This document shows positions 24,530 through 32,641 of a stretch of 64,000 nucleotides of DNA, in pieces (positions within the stretch are counted from its first letter, which is position 1; each line of letters starts with the position of its first letter). The notes below the pieces were generated by a model. It was not told the DNA's origin, did not search any database, and was given only the letters and a program-made list of their open reading frames with translations. The DNA comes from Planctomycetota bacterium (GTDB lineage Bacteria; Planctomycetota; OFTM77): the NCBI GenBank assembly GCA_029260795.1, contig JAJDCO010000083.1:1-64000 (forward strand), in the 5' to 3' direction. The position numbers were made by a program, and so were the translations under genes.

Positions 24530-25612
24530 TCAGGAGCTCTTCTCGGTTGCTCGTGCCGTCGCCTTGCGGGTCTTCATCGTGACCGCTCGCAGCTGGCCAC
24601 AGGCGGCGGCGGCGGAGTCGCCGCGGCGCCGCCGCACCTTGACCTTGATGCCGGCAGCGAGCAGGGAACGATGGAAGCGGATGATCTCGGATGGCGTCGG
24701 CGACCGGAAGGGAGCCTCGTCGACCGGATTGAAGGGGATGACGTTGACGGTACAACGCCATCTTCGAAGCAGGCCCGACAGCTCTCGCACGTGCTCGGGG
24801 CGATCATTGACTTCGGGCAGCTGCACGTACTCCAGAGTCGCTTCGCGACCGGTTCGGTTCTGGTAGTCGCGCACTGCGCCCAAGATCTCGGCGACCGGTT
24901 GGCGCGCGGTCGGGATCAGCTCGCGACGGAGCTCGTCATTGGGAGCATGGAGCGAGAGGGCGAGGTTGATCGAGAGCTTCTCATCGGCGAGGCGCCGGAT
25001 CGGTCCGGCGAGACCGACGGTGGAGACAGTGACGCGTCGGGCGCCGAGCCCGAAGCCGTCGGGAGAGATGAGCGTTCGCACGGCCTGCACCAACGCGTCG
25101 TAGTTGGCGAGGGGCTCTCCGATTCCCATAGCGACGAGGTGAGTCACGCGGGATTCGCTTTGGCGTTGCACGTTGAGGACCTGCTCGACGATCTCGCCAG
25201 AGCTGAGGTTGCGCGCAAGACCGGTCAGACCGCTGGCGCAGAACCGGCACGCCATCGCGCATCCGACTTGTGTCGAGAAGCACACGGTGTGACGGTCGCC
25301 TTCGGGAATCGAAACGGTCTCGATGAGCTGCCCATCGTTCAGCTCGAAGAGGAACTTGCGCGTGCCGTCGTCGGAAGCATGGGTGTGCTTCCAATCCAAA
25401 TGTGAGAAGCGACGATGGCTCGCCAGGCGGGTGCGCAGAGCCTTCGGTAGATCCGTCATCTGCTCCGGATCACAGACTCCCCGTTGGAAGATCCATTGGA
25501 GAAGCTGGCGGCCATGGAAGGCGCGTCCGCTCATCTGCTCGACCTCGGCGATGAGGTCGAGCGGTGTGAGATCGGTCCAAGCGGCTGGCTCGGAGCCTGC
25601 GGCCGGGCTCAA
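24530..25612 (-). CDS. rlmN: 23S rRNA/tRNA adenine-2 methyltransferase RlmN
   Basis: This is a 360-residue radical SAM methyltransferase that modifies A2503 of 23S rRNA and A37 of certain tRNAs. It shows the N-terminal helical part (GRAFHGRQLLQWIFQRG), SIPEGDRHTVCFSTQVGC with CAMACRFC cluster cysteines, and VAMGIGEPLANYD. A Cys late in the chain (AACGQLRA) fits the second catalytic cysteine. It starts with TTG at 25612, overlapping the clpX stop by four bases (TTGA), which supports this otherwise weak start. Last gene of the tig-clpP-clpX-rlmN run. A basic tail of about 17 residues is unusual. Confidence 0.93.
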   Translation of the reverse strand: MSPAAGSEPAAWTDLTPLDLIAEVEQMSGRAFHGRQLLQWIFQRGVCDPEQMTDLPKALRTRLASHRRFSHLDWKHTHASDDGTRKFLFELNDGQLIETVSIPEGDRHTVCFSTQVGCAMACRFCASGLTGLARNLSSGEIVEQVLNVQRQSESRVTHLVAMGIGEPLANYDALVQAVRTLISPDGFGLGARRVTVSTVGLAGPIRRLADEKLSINLALSLHAPNDELRRELIPTARQPVAEILGAVRDYQNRTGREATLEYVQLPEVNDRPEHVRELSGLLRRWRCTVNVIPFNPVDEAPFRSPTPSEIIRFHRSLLAAGIKVKVRRRRGDSAAAACGQLRAVTMKTRKATARATEKSS

Positions 25613-27018
25613 CTGCGCGGCTCGACGCCGTCGAGAGAGTCGGCGCCGGGCTCTGGCAATGGCTGCTGCGCGCTTTCACGCTGCCCCTTCTGGGGCGGGC
25701 GCTTCTTGGATCGAGTGGTCTTGGGAGCGGGACGGCGGCGGCCCTTCTTGGAGTCCTCTCCGCGGAAGCCTTTCATGGCGCCGGCCACCATCTCGGAGGT
25801 GAGGATGACCTCGCCACTCTCCTTGTTCGAGGGCCCGTCGTAGAGGACGTCGAGCAGGACGTCTTCGACGATGGAGCGGAGAGAGCGGACACCGGTTTCG
25901 CGCTCGAGCGCCTTCTCGGCGATCGCTCGGAGGGCATCATCCTCGATCCGGAAGGTCTTGTTCTCCATCTGGAAGAGTCGGCTGTACTGTCGAACGATGG
26001 CGTTCTTGGGCTCGGTCATGATGCGCAGCAGGTCGTCGACCCCGAGAGGGCGAAGGGGTGCGATCACAGGAAGCCGCCCGACGAACTCGGGGATGAGTCC
26101 GAACTCGATGAAGTCGTGGGTCTCGACATGGCGCAGGATCTCGCCACTGCGCTTGAGCTCGTCTTCACTCTGGACGCCGTCGTCGGTGAAGCCGATCAGC
26201 TTCTTGCCGATCCGTCGTGAGATGATGTCTTCGATCCCGGTGAATGAGCCACCGCAGATGAAGAGGATGTTACTGGTGTCGACCTGAATGTACTGCTGCT
26301 CGGGGTGCTTGCGGCCTCCTTGTGGCGGCACATTCGAGATCGTGCCCTCGAGCATCTTGAGCAGAGCCTGCTGAACGCCTTCACCCGAGACGTCTCGCGT
26401 GATCGATACGTTGTTGCTCGTCTTGCCGATCTTGTCGATCTCGTCCAGGAAGATGATGCCTTGCTGGGCACGGTCGACGTCGAAGTCGGCGGCTTGAAGC
26501 AGCTTGAGCAGCAAGTTCTCGACGTCTTCACCGACGTAGCCCGCCTCGGTGAGCGTCGTCGCATCACCGATGGCAAAAGGCACGTCGAGGATACGAGCCA
26601 GAGTGCGAGCCAGGAGTGTCTTGCCGCAGCCGGTCGGGCCGATCAGCAAGATGTTCGACTTCTCGATCTCGACGTCGTCCGTCTCGTCCTTGCTGAGCAG
26701 TCGCTTGTAATGATTGTAAACGGCGACCGAGAGGACCTTCTTCGCATAGTCCTGGGAGATGACGTACTCGTCGAGCCGCTGCTTGATCTCGACCGGAGTC
26801 GGCAGCTCCTCCTTCGTCAGAGCCGGGCTCGGCGTGCCGGTTCCGCTCCGCTGTGGGCGGCGACGAACCTCTTCGTGGAGGATCGTGTTACAGAGCTCGA
26901 CACACTCGTTGCAGATGTAGATCCCGGGTGGGCCGGCAATCAGACTCTCGACGAGATCTCGGCTCTTCTCGCAGAAGGTGCAACGTTCGATGTCGCGGCT
27001 GCGGCGATCCTTGGCCAT
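25609..27018 (-). CDS. clpX: ATP-dependent Clp protease, unfoldase subunit ClpX
   Basis: This 469-residue AAA+ unfoldase feeds substrates to ClpP. An N-terminal C4 zinc domain (Cys13, 16, 36, 39) is followed by Walker A GPTGCGKT, Walker B FLDEIDKI, and the pore and sensor motifs of the family. The C-terminus carries an extra Lys/Arg-rich tail of about 45 residues ending at GVEPRS, longer than in Escherichia coli ClpX (424 residues). ATG start at 27018. Its own promoter may lie in the gap after clpP (see 27019-27211). Confidence 0.97.
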   Translation of the reverse strand: MAKDRRSRDIERCTFCEKSRDLVESLIAGPPGIYICNECVELCNTILHEEVRRRPQRSGTGTPSPALTKEELPTPVEIKQRLDEYVISQDYAKKVLSVAVYNHYKRLLSKDETDDVEIEKSNILLIGPTGCGKTLLARTLARILDVPFAIGDATTLTEAGYVGEDVENLLLKLLQAADFDVDRAQQGIIFLDEIDKIGKTSNNVSITRDVSGEGVQQALLKMLEGTISNVPPQGGRKHPEQQYIQVDTSNILFICGGSFTGIEDIISRRIGKKLIGFTDDGVQSEDELKRSGEILRHVETHDFIEFGLIPEFVGRLPVIAPLRPLGVDDLLRIMTEPKNAIVRQYSRLFQMENKTFRIEDDALRAIAEKALERETGVRSLRSIVEDVLLDVLYDGPSNKESGEVILTSEMVAGAMKGFRGEDSKKGRRRPAPKTTRSKKRPPQKGQRESAQQPLPEPGADSLDGVEPRS

Positions 27019-27211
27019 GAGCGAGCCTCATTCACGGTGCGAAACGACCAGCGGTCGAAAGAAGAAGTCCCTCCCGAAGCAGGAGGGTGCCGCAGATTAT
27101 AGAGTCTTGGAAATGAGGGCACCACCTTGCGGCGTGGGGCGGTGGGCAGAATGCGAGACGGATCCGCCCGGAGAGACGGATCCGTCGATGGGCGGGAACG
27201 GTGGACGGAGC
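27019..27211 (-). promoter_or_regulatory. clpP-clpX spacer: hairpin and clpX promoter candidate
   Basis: On the minus strand a perfect TATAAT (27096-27101) lies about 80 bases before clpX, though no good -35 box is placed 16-18 bases upstream of it. Nearer clpP, two copies of gagacggatccg (27155-27166, 27173-27184) contain the self-complementary CGGATCCG and can pair as an 8-bp stem with a 10-base loop, terminator-like but without a T run. A small hairpin (27069-27074 with 27082-27087) sits in the clpX leader. Confidence 0.45.
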
Positions 27212-27829
27212 CTACTTCTCGGTCTTGGCCGGTGTCGGCTTCCCGATTTCGAGCACCTCGTCGACGATCCCGTAGGTCTTCGCCGTCGCGGCCGACATGA
27301 AGTAGTCGCGCTCGGTGTCCTTGCCGATCTGCTCGGCAGTCTGTCCGGTGTGGCTGGCCAGAATGCCATTGAGCTGGGCACGCAGCCGGAGGATCTCCTC
27401 GGCGTGGATGCTGATGTCGGCGGCCGTACCCTGAGCACCACCCCAAGGCTGGTGGATCATGATTCGGGCGTTCGGGAGGGCGAATCGCTTGCCTGCTGCA
27501 CCGGCAGCCAAGAGCAGTGAGGCCATGCTGGCCGCAGAGCCAATACACGTCGTCGCGACGTCGCACTGGACATGCTGCATGGTGTCGTAGAGGGCCAATC
27601 CAGCCGTGACGACGCCTCCAGGCGAGTTGATGTAGAGGTTGATGTCCTGGTTGCGGTTCTCCTTTTGGAGATACAGCATCTGAGCGATCACCAGGTTAGC
27701 GACCGTATCATCGATCGGCGTACCGATGAAGATGATCCGATCCTCGAGAAGCCTCGAATAGATATCGTAGGACCGCTCACCGCGTCCGGTTTTCTCGATG
27801 ACGAAGGGAATCGGAATCGAGCTCTGCAT
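27212..27829 (-). CDS. clpP: ATP-dependent Clp protease, proteolytic subunit ClpP
   Basis: This is the 205-residue serine protease barrel partnered with ClpX. The catalytic triad is Ser101 (SAASMAS), His126 (RIMIHQP) and Asp175 (DTERDYF), with the same spacing as in E. coli ClpP. The N-terminus (IPFVIEKTGRGERSYDIYSR) is typical and gives the ATG at 27829; the frame is open further upstream but reads low-complexity sequence overlapping tig. It lies 100 bases after tig in the common tig-clpP-clpX order. Confidence 0.97.
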   Translation of the reverse strand: MQSSIPIPFVIEKTGRGERSYDIYSRLLEDRIIFIGTPIDDTVANLVIAQMLYLQKENRNQDINLYINSPGGVVTAGLALYDTMQHVQCDVATTCIGSAASMASLLLAAGAAGKRFALPNARIMIHQPWGGAQGTAADISIHAEEILRLRAQLNGILASHTGQTAEQIGKDTERDYFMSAATAKTYGIVDEVLEIGKPTPAKTEK

Positions 27830-27929
27830 GGATCGTGCTTCCTTCTTGATGGAGCCAGGCCCGACAGGTCGGACCCGATGGGCTGCGTTCGGGGCGAGCG
27901 GGCCTCTCGGACCGGCGCCGGACCCGCTG

Positions 27930-29270
27930 TCAGGCGTCGCCGCCCGAATCCGACGTCGACGCCCCAGCAACGGGGCCTTCTTCGGTAATCTCGGCGTTGT
28001 CTCTTAAGAGCTTCTTCACCTTATTGTGCTTGAGCTGGTTGCGCAGAACGTGGAGCTGGTCATTCTGCTGGTACCACGCCTTGACCTCGTCGGCGCTCTT
28101 TCCATAGCCTTGGCCGATCTGAGCCAGCGTTTCCTCGACTTCGGACTCGGTCACGAAGACCTCCTCTTTGTCGGCAAGCTGGTTCAGCACGAAGAAGCCC
28201 CGCACGTCTCGGATGAGTTGCTCACGCGCCTGAGTCTTGTAGGCTTCGAGCGCAGCCGGGATCTTCTCGGACTCGACGCCAGCCTGCTCGAGGCGGGTCT
28301 TATAGCGCAAGAGCGCCTCGCCCAGCTCCTGTTTCACCATCGAGTCGGGCAGCTCGAACGGCGTCTGCGCCAGGATCTGGTCGAGAATGCGCTGGTCGAC
28401 CAGGTCATTGCGATGACGCGTCTTCTCTCTCAGGACGCCTTGTCGAATTCGAACGCGCAGATCGTCCATGTCACTGGCCTCGAACTCCGCCGCGAAGTCG
28501 TCGTCGAGCTCCGGCAACGAAGGCGTCTGAACCTTCTCGATCGCGATCGACGCTCGTCCAGGCTGGCCGGCGAACTCCTCTTGATTGAGCCCTTGGTCGG
28601 GAAGGTCGAGCTCCAGCTCGAGGGTGTCACCCGCTTGGCGCCCGACCAGCTTCTCTTTGAGCTCCGGGACCTGTCGGTCCAGCAGCACTTCGGAGGTCGT
28701 CTCCAAGCTCAAACGAATCGGGTCGCTCACGGCTTCTCCGACGGAGTTGGAGAAGGTGACCACGCCTTCGATCAGGTCGCCGGTCTCACTCGCACCCTTC
28801 GTGCGCTCCGAGTACTCGGCGCGCTGACGACGCATGTCGTCGAGGACACCCTCGACCTCGTCGTCCGTCACCTCCAAGGTGGGGACCGTGACCGAGACGC
28901 CTTTGTACTCTCCGACCTCGAACTCGGGTCGAACCTCGACCTCAGTCTCGAACTCGAGGGCCGCCTTCGGGTCGAGCTTCACCTCTTCGAGGTGCAAGTG
29001 GAAGTCGCCGATCAGCTTGAGCTCGTGCTTGTCGACCGCTTCCTTGAGTCCCTCCCGGATCAGCTCCTCCTTGAGATCGTCGCGAATGTGGCTTCCCACC
29101 CGCTTCTCGATCATGTGGCGGGGCACCCTACCTTTGCGGAATCCCTTGAATTGGACTCCGCGCGAGATTTCCTCGAACGACTTCTCCAGTCGCTTGCTGA
29201 CCTCATCGGCAGGAATCGAAAGCTTCACCCGCTTCGTGCAGGGTCCAACGTCTTCGACCTGAATGTCCAT
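27930..29270 (-). CDS. tig: Trigger factor, ribosome-bound chaperone
   Basis: This 446-residue cytosolic chaperone and prolyl isomerase acts on nascent chains. The N-terminal ribosome-binding tail contains VQFKGFRKGRVPRHMIEKRVG, a close match to the GFRxGKxP signature. The PPIase-like and C-terminal chaperone domains follow, with a His/Asp/Gly tail. The ATG at 29270 (MDIQVEDVGPCTKRVKL) is the family start; the longer frame upstream is rejected. It heads the tig-clpP-clpX-rlmN group on the minus strand. Confidence 0.95.
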   Translation of the reverse strand: MDIQVEDVGPCTKRVKLSIPADEVSKRLEKSFEEISRGVQFKGFRKGRVPRHMIEKRVGSHIRDDLKEELIREGLKEAVDKHELKLIGDFHLHLEEVKLDPKAALEFETEVEVRPEFEVGEYKGVSVTVPTLEVTDDEVEGVLDDMRRQRAEYSERTKGASETGDLIEGVVTFSNSVGEAVSDPIRLSLETTSEVLLDRQVPELKEKLVGRQAGDTLELELDLPDQGLNQEEFAGQPGRASIAIEKVQTPSLPELDDDFAAEFEASDMDDLRVRIRQGVLREKTRHRNDLVDQRILDQILAQTPFELPDSMVKQELGEALLRYKTRLEQAGVESEKIPAALEAYKTQAREQLIRDVRGFFVLNQLADKEEVFVTESEVEETLAQIGQGYGKSADEVKAWYQQNDQLHVLRNQLKHNKVKKLLRDNAEITEEGPVAGASTSDSGGDA

Positions 29271-29475
29271 GGCGCCCTTGTCTTGATGCGGAGTTTCGAA
29301 GTTGGATGGCCCACCGCCCGTGAGCTGCGACGCGCGGGGGGCGCGCCGTGGAAGCTCGGCATTATCGGGAGGGGGGTCGGGCGGGTCAAGATGCAGTCCG
29401 ATACCAGGGCAGCTCGTGGCAGAGATTCTCGTGGGCGGCGAGCATCGCGACCGAGGAGAGAAGCCAACCAATGCC

Positions 29476-29506
29476 ACGAGGATCGACCGGTCGGGTCGAT
29501 CCTCGT
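29476..29506 (-). terminator. 13-bp hairpin between the PEP-CTERM gene and tig
   Basis: ACGAGGATCGACC (29476-29488) is perfectly complementary to GGTCGATCCTCGT (29494-29506), separated by a five-base loop. It lies 49 bases past the PEP-CTERM gene stop in the minus-strand direction and 206 bases before tig. It lacks a T run on the minus strand, so it could be a terminator, an attenuator or an RNA-stabilising stem. Confidence 0.5.
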
Positions 29507-29554
29507 CGGGGGCTGCGTGAGCGGAGTGCGAGAACGCAGAACTCCGTCACCGTA

Positions 29555-29986
29555 TCAGACGGCCGGCGTCTCCTCGTCGCTCACGCCGTCGTCGCCGCGA
29601 CGCCGCTTGCGGTAGTAGGCCAAGCTGGCCAGACCGGAGCCGATCAGGAGCATCGTGGTGGGCTCGGGAACCGGATCGCCCGGATCCTCACCGCCGCCGC
29701 CGCCATCATCGCCGCCGCCATCGGAACCGCCGTCGCCGTCGGAGCCGCCGCCGCTGTCGCTCCCGTCGTCGCCGCCGGAGCCGCCGCCGTCACCCTCGTC
29801 ACCGGGGAGCGGGCCGCCCGTGGGCTCGTCGATGAAGGTCTCGTCGCCGCCGTCACCACCCGCCGGGTCACCCGGCACGGAGTTCTGGGCGAGGTCGCCG
29901 GAGGAGCCGCCTTGGTTACAGCCACTCAGCCCGGCGATCGCCAGGGCGAGAAGGCTGGCCATGATGTATTTCCACGCCGTCTGCAT
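29555..29986 (-). CDS. PEP-CTERM-sorted lipoprotein-like protein with Gly/Asp/Ser repeat
   Basis: This predicts a 143-residue protein. The N-terminus MQTAWKYIMASLLALAIAGLSGCNQGG has a lipobox (LSGC, Cys at 23). The middle is low-complexity acidic Gly/Asp/Ser sequence (about residues 50-105). The C-terminus is a textbook PEP-CTERM signal: VPEPTTMLLIGSGLASLAYYRKRRR, with the PEP motif, a hydrophobic stretch and a basic end. Exosortase processing is therefore expected. Having both a lipobox and PEP-CTERM is unusual. A conflicting view is that the N-terminus is an ordinary signal peptide. It is transcribed away from the membrane protein gene at 30.5 kb. Confidence 0.8.
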   Translation of the reverse strand: MQTAWKYIMASLLALAIAGLSGCNQGGSSGDLAQNSVPGDPAGGDGGDETFIDEPTGGPLPGDEGDGGGSGGDDGSDSGGGSDGDGGSDGGGDDGGGGGEDPGDPVPEPTTMLLIGSGLASLAYYRKRRRGDDGVSDEETPAV

Positions 29987-30140
29987 GGTTCGAATCCCTA
30001 TCCGTGTATTTTCAGTCTGCTCTCGGGGGCCATCCATCACGTTGGACACGGATGATTGGTCTCTGCTCCCAAATCCCCACAACTGCCCGAGCCTGGACCT
30101 AAATCACTGCAAAAAGGCCGTTTGGCTCAGGTGCCGCCGA

Positions 30141-30168
30141 ATAGTACCCCACCCCGGAGGGCGGTCAA
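30141..30168 (-). promoter_or_regulatory. Promoter candidate of the PEP-CTERM gene
   Basis: Reading the minus strand: TTGACC (30163-30168, 5 of 6), 16-base spacer, TACTAT (30141-30146, 4 of 6). The transcription start would be near 30134, leaving a leader of about 150 bases. Confidence 0.5.
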
Positions 30169-30379
30169 GGAGAGAGTGTCTTAAATCACTTATGTTCAGA
30201 AAGTTAGACCGTTTGAGGCTCAGATTGGACTCGACCACCGTCAACGGGCCGGTACGTCCAGATGGTCCCCGTTCCAGTATGAGGAGACTCTGGAGGCTCC
30301 TGTCACGGTCCGACTGCTCGGCGAGGTCCGGATTCTTCCCCGAGTCCGTGACACCTCGGTGGCCCCTTCGGCTTTTTGT

Positions 30380-30409
30380 TTGACAGCTCTGAAGGGGGGA
30401 CCGTATCAT
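30380..30409 (+). promoter_or_regulatory. Strong sigma-70 promoter candidate
   Basis: A perfect TTGACA (30380-30385), 18-base spacer and TATCAT (30404-30409, 5 of 6). It lies about 90 bases before the ATG at 30499 and is the best promoter match in the window. Confidence 0.75.
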
Positions 30410-30498
30410 TCCGAACCGCTTGCTCGAACGCAGGTTGGATCTTTAAGTCCCTAAGGTAATTGAGCTTGTGTAAGGGCCCGGGAAGCCGGGGATTCACC

Positions 30499-31227
30499 AT
30501 GACCGACGCAGCCGGCAGGGCCCCCTCCGAGGTGGTCGTCCGACCTCTCCCCAAGGTCGTCTTTCTCTACCCCTCCTTGATCGTCGGGCTCTTTTGCTGG
30601 ATCGCCGCCGCGACGATCTCCGGAAAGGACGATCCCTGGGTCGAGCCTCGAACCCTCGGATTCCTGTTCACGGTGACGTTCTTCGTGAACATGTTCGTGT
30701 TCAGCTTCGACTTCGGGCGGGTCAAGAGCATCACGTTGGCCGTCGCGTTCCTCGCGATCGTCTTCGTCGTGCTGTACATCGACAGCCAGTCGCCGTTCTT
30801 GCCCGGGCTCAAGGAGAGCCTCTGGGACAACATCGACATCCAGGCAAACGCGCAGTTCTACGGCTTCTTCACCGCGTTCCTGTTCGTTATCCTACTCGTC
30901 GTGTTCATCCAGTCCCGGTTCAACTACTTCGTCATCAAGCACAACGAGATCCTCCATCGCGTGGGCTATCTCGGTGATGTGGAACGCTTTCCGTCTCCGA
31001 ACCTTCGAATGACGAAGGAGATCCCCGACGTCTTCGAGTACCTGCTCCTGCGGGCCGGTCGCCTGGTGATTCATCCCACGCAGAGCCCCAAGGCGCTCGT
31101 GATCGAGAATGTCGTCAACATCAACCGGGTCGAAGAGGACGTGCAGCACCTGCTCAGCTCCTTGTCGGTGAACATCAGCCATCAGCACGCGGGTAGTCCC
31201 GATGAGCCGGACGCGTCCGAGGTCTGA
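30499..31227 (+). CDS. Four-helix membrane protein, unknown
   Basis: This 242-residue protein has four hydrophobic segments (about 20-40 VFLYPSLIVGLFCWIAAATI, 52-70, 74-93 and 115-135) followed by a soluble C-terminal part of about 100 residues (VIKHNEILHRVGYLGDVERF, KEIPDVFEYLLLRAGRLVIHP). The soluble part resembles a small regulatory or DNA/membrane-proximal domain of unknown family. The ATG at 30499 is preferred over the TTG at 30460, which has no ribosome site. It has its own strong promoter. No function can be assigned. Confidence 0.7.
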   Translation: MTDAAGRAPSEVVVRPLPKVVFLYPSLIVGLFCWIAAATISGKDDPWVEPRTLGFLFTVTFFVNMFVFSFDFGRVKSITLAVAFLAIVFVVLYIDSQSPFLPGLKESLWDNIDIQANAQFYGFFTAFLFVILLVVFIQSRFNYFVIKHNEILHRVGYLGDVERFPSPNLRMTKEIPDVFEYLLLRAGRLVIHPTQSPKALVIENVVNINRVEEDVQHLLSSLSVNISHQHAGSPDEPDASEV

Positions 31228-31358
31228 TCTGGCTCCGCCTCAACGACTTCTCGCCCGAGCGGCTCAATATCGGTCGGTTTCTTGGTCGAAGCCCTCTAGG
31301 TCCGGAAGTCTCGGGAGTCGCCCGAGCCGGCACGATCAGGACCGGGGGACCGCCACGC

Positions 31359-32423
31359 TTGACCGCTTCAGCCACGATCGACCGTCCAGAGGATCTATGG
31401 GCTTGCCCTGTCTGTCGGGGAAGCCTCGAGACCGATCGGGAACGATGGCACTGCCGCGCTTGTGAGGTCACGTACGGCTCCCGCTTCGGTATCCCGCGCT
31501 TCGCCGGCTCGGACGAGTTCTATGAAGGTCGTTTTCAGACCTCGAAGCCGCTTGGAGCTCGAGGCGGTTGGCGAGGTCGCTTCGAGCGCGTTTTCGGAGA
31601 GTTTCGGATCCAGCGGTTTCTCGAGCAGTGGACCCCTGAAGGCTCGACGATCCTGGATCTCGGATGTGGTGGGGGACGTCAGTTCCTCGCCCGGCGCGGT
31701 CGTCGTACGATCGGAGTTGATCTGTCGATGCGCTCGTTGGAGATCGCCCGCGATCATTATGACGCCGTCGCGGCCGCCGATCTGGAGCAGCTCCCGCTCG
31801 CGGACGAGTCGGTGGACGTGATCGTCAGCGTGGATGTTCTCGAGCATGTGCCGATCTCCTCGAAGGACGCGATCCTGGCCGAGATGATCCGTGTGCTGCG
31901 CCCGGGAGGGCGCATGCTTCACTACTTCGATTGCGACAGTGACAAGTGGATCCATCGCTGGGCCAAGCGATACCCGGACCTCTACGAAGCGGTGCACGTG
32001 CGTCAGCACGGACACATCGGTCTTGAGCCGATTCGCGAGGCCTGGGCCCGCTTCCGCCGCTTCGGCCTCGAGCCCCTGTGCGAGAGTGGACAGAACAAGA
32101 GCAACCTGCTCTATCCCGAGACGGCCGATTGGATGCTCGCGGGCGGCTACTCCGAGCAGGCGACCTGGGCGCGCTTGTATCGGGCCTGGGCGCGTTTCCT
32201 CTTGGCACATCCGATTCTGCGCCGCTTGCACCGAGTGGCGACGGTTCTCTACTACGACGCGAGTGAGCGCTGGCAACCTCTCGAGCATGCGTTCAGCTCG
32301 GCAGCTTGCTACGCGAAGCCCCTTCGCACTCGAGCACTGAATCCCGAGCTCCCGATCGGGGCTCCGCGCTCGGTCTCGGCCGTTCAACCGGCCACGAGCC
32401 CGGGCCGCGCTCCGACCGCCTGA
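31359..32423 (+). CDS. SAM-dependent methyltransferase with N-terminal zinc ribbon
   Basis: This 354-residue protein starts with a Trm112-like C4 zinc ribbon (WACPVCRGSLE and WHCRACEVTYG, about residues 14-38). A class-I methyltransferase fold follows: motif I ILDLGCGGGRQFLA near residue 97, VDVIVSVDVLEHVPISSKD and LRPGGRMLHYF. The C-terminal third is helical and Arg/Ala-rich. It resembles methyltransferases of bacterial lipid or quinone pathways, but the substrate is not visible. The only plausible start is TTG at 31359, so the true N-terminus is uncertain. Confidence 0.75.
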   Translation: MTASATIDRPEDLWACPVCRGSLETDRERWHCRACEVTYGSRFGIPRFAGSDEFYEGRFQTSKPLGARGGWRGRFERVFGEFRIQRFLEQWTPEGSTILDLGCGGGRQFLARRGRRTIGVDLSMRSLEIARDHYDAVAAADLEQLPLADESVDVIVSVDVLEHVPISSKDAILAEMIRVLRPGGRMLHYFDCDSDKWIHRWAKRYPDLYEAVHVRQHGHIGLEPIREAWARFRRFGLEPLCESGQNKSNLLYPETADWMLAGGYSEQATWARLYRAWARFLLAHPILRRLHRVATVLYYDASERWQPLEHAFSSAACYAKPLRTRALNPELPIGAPRSVSAVQPATSPGRAPTA

Positions 32424-32641
32424 GGCCGAGACGGTTGGTCTCCCTCGAGGCGAGGCGGGGCTCGGCTCATGCTCAAGTGAAGTGATGATCTCATCATTTG
32501 CGCATCACTCGCCGGACTGGGGTTACTTCGCAATCGGCGCGATCGCTGGTTTGCCTCTTCGGCTCCGTTTACAATCCTCGGTCTTGCGATGGGAAGATGC
32601 GGAGCCGAGAGGGGAGGCGTCGCCGGCAACGGCCAACTGCG

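Larger units (their letters stand above)
29987..30498. other. Divergent promoter region, 512 bases
   Basis: The region has no gene. It carries one promoter candidate facing each way: minus-strand 30141-30168 for the PEP-CTERM gene and plus-strand 30380-30409 for the membrane-protein gene. The stretch between (30180-30240) is noticeably AT-richer than the surroundings. Confidence 0.6.

Noticed and set aside
29980..30000. TTCGAA-like string resembling a tRNA T-loop
   Set aside because: The flanking arms cannot form a T stem or a full cloverleaf.
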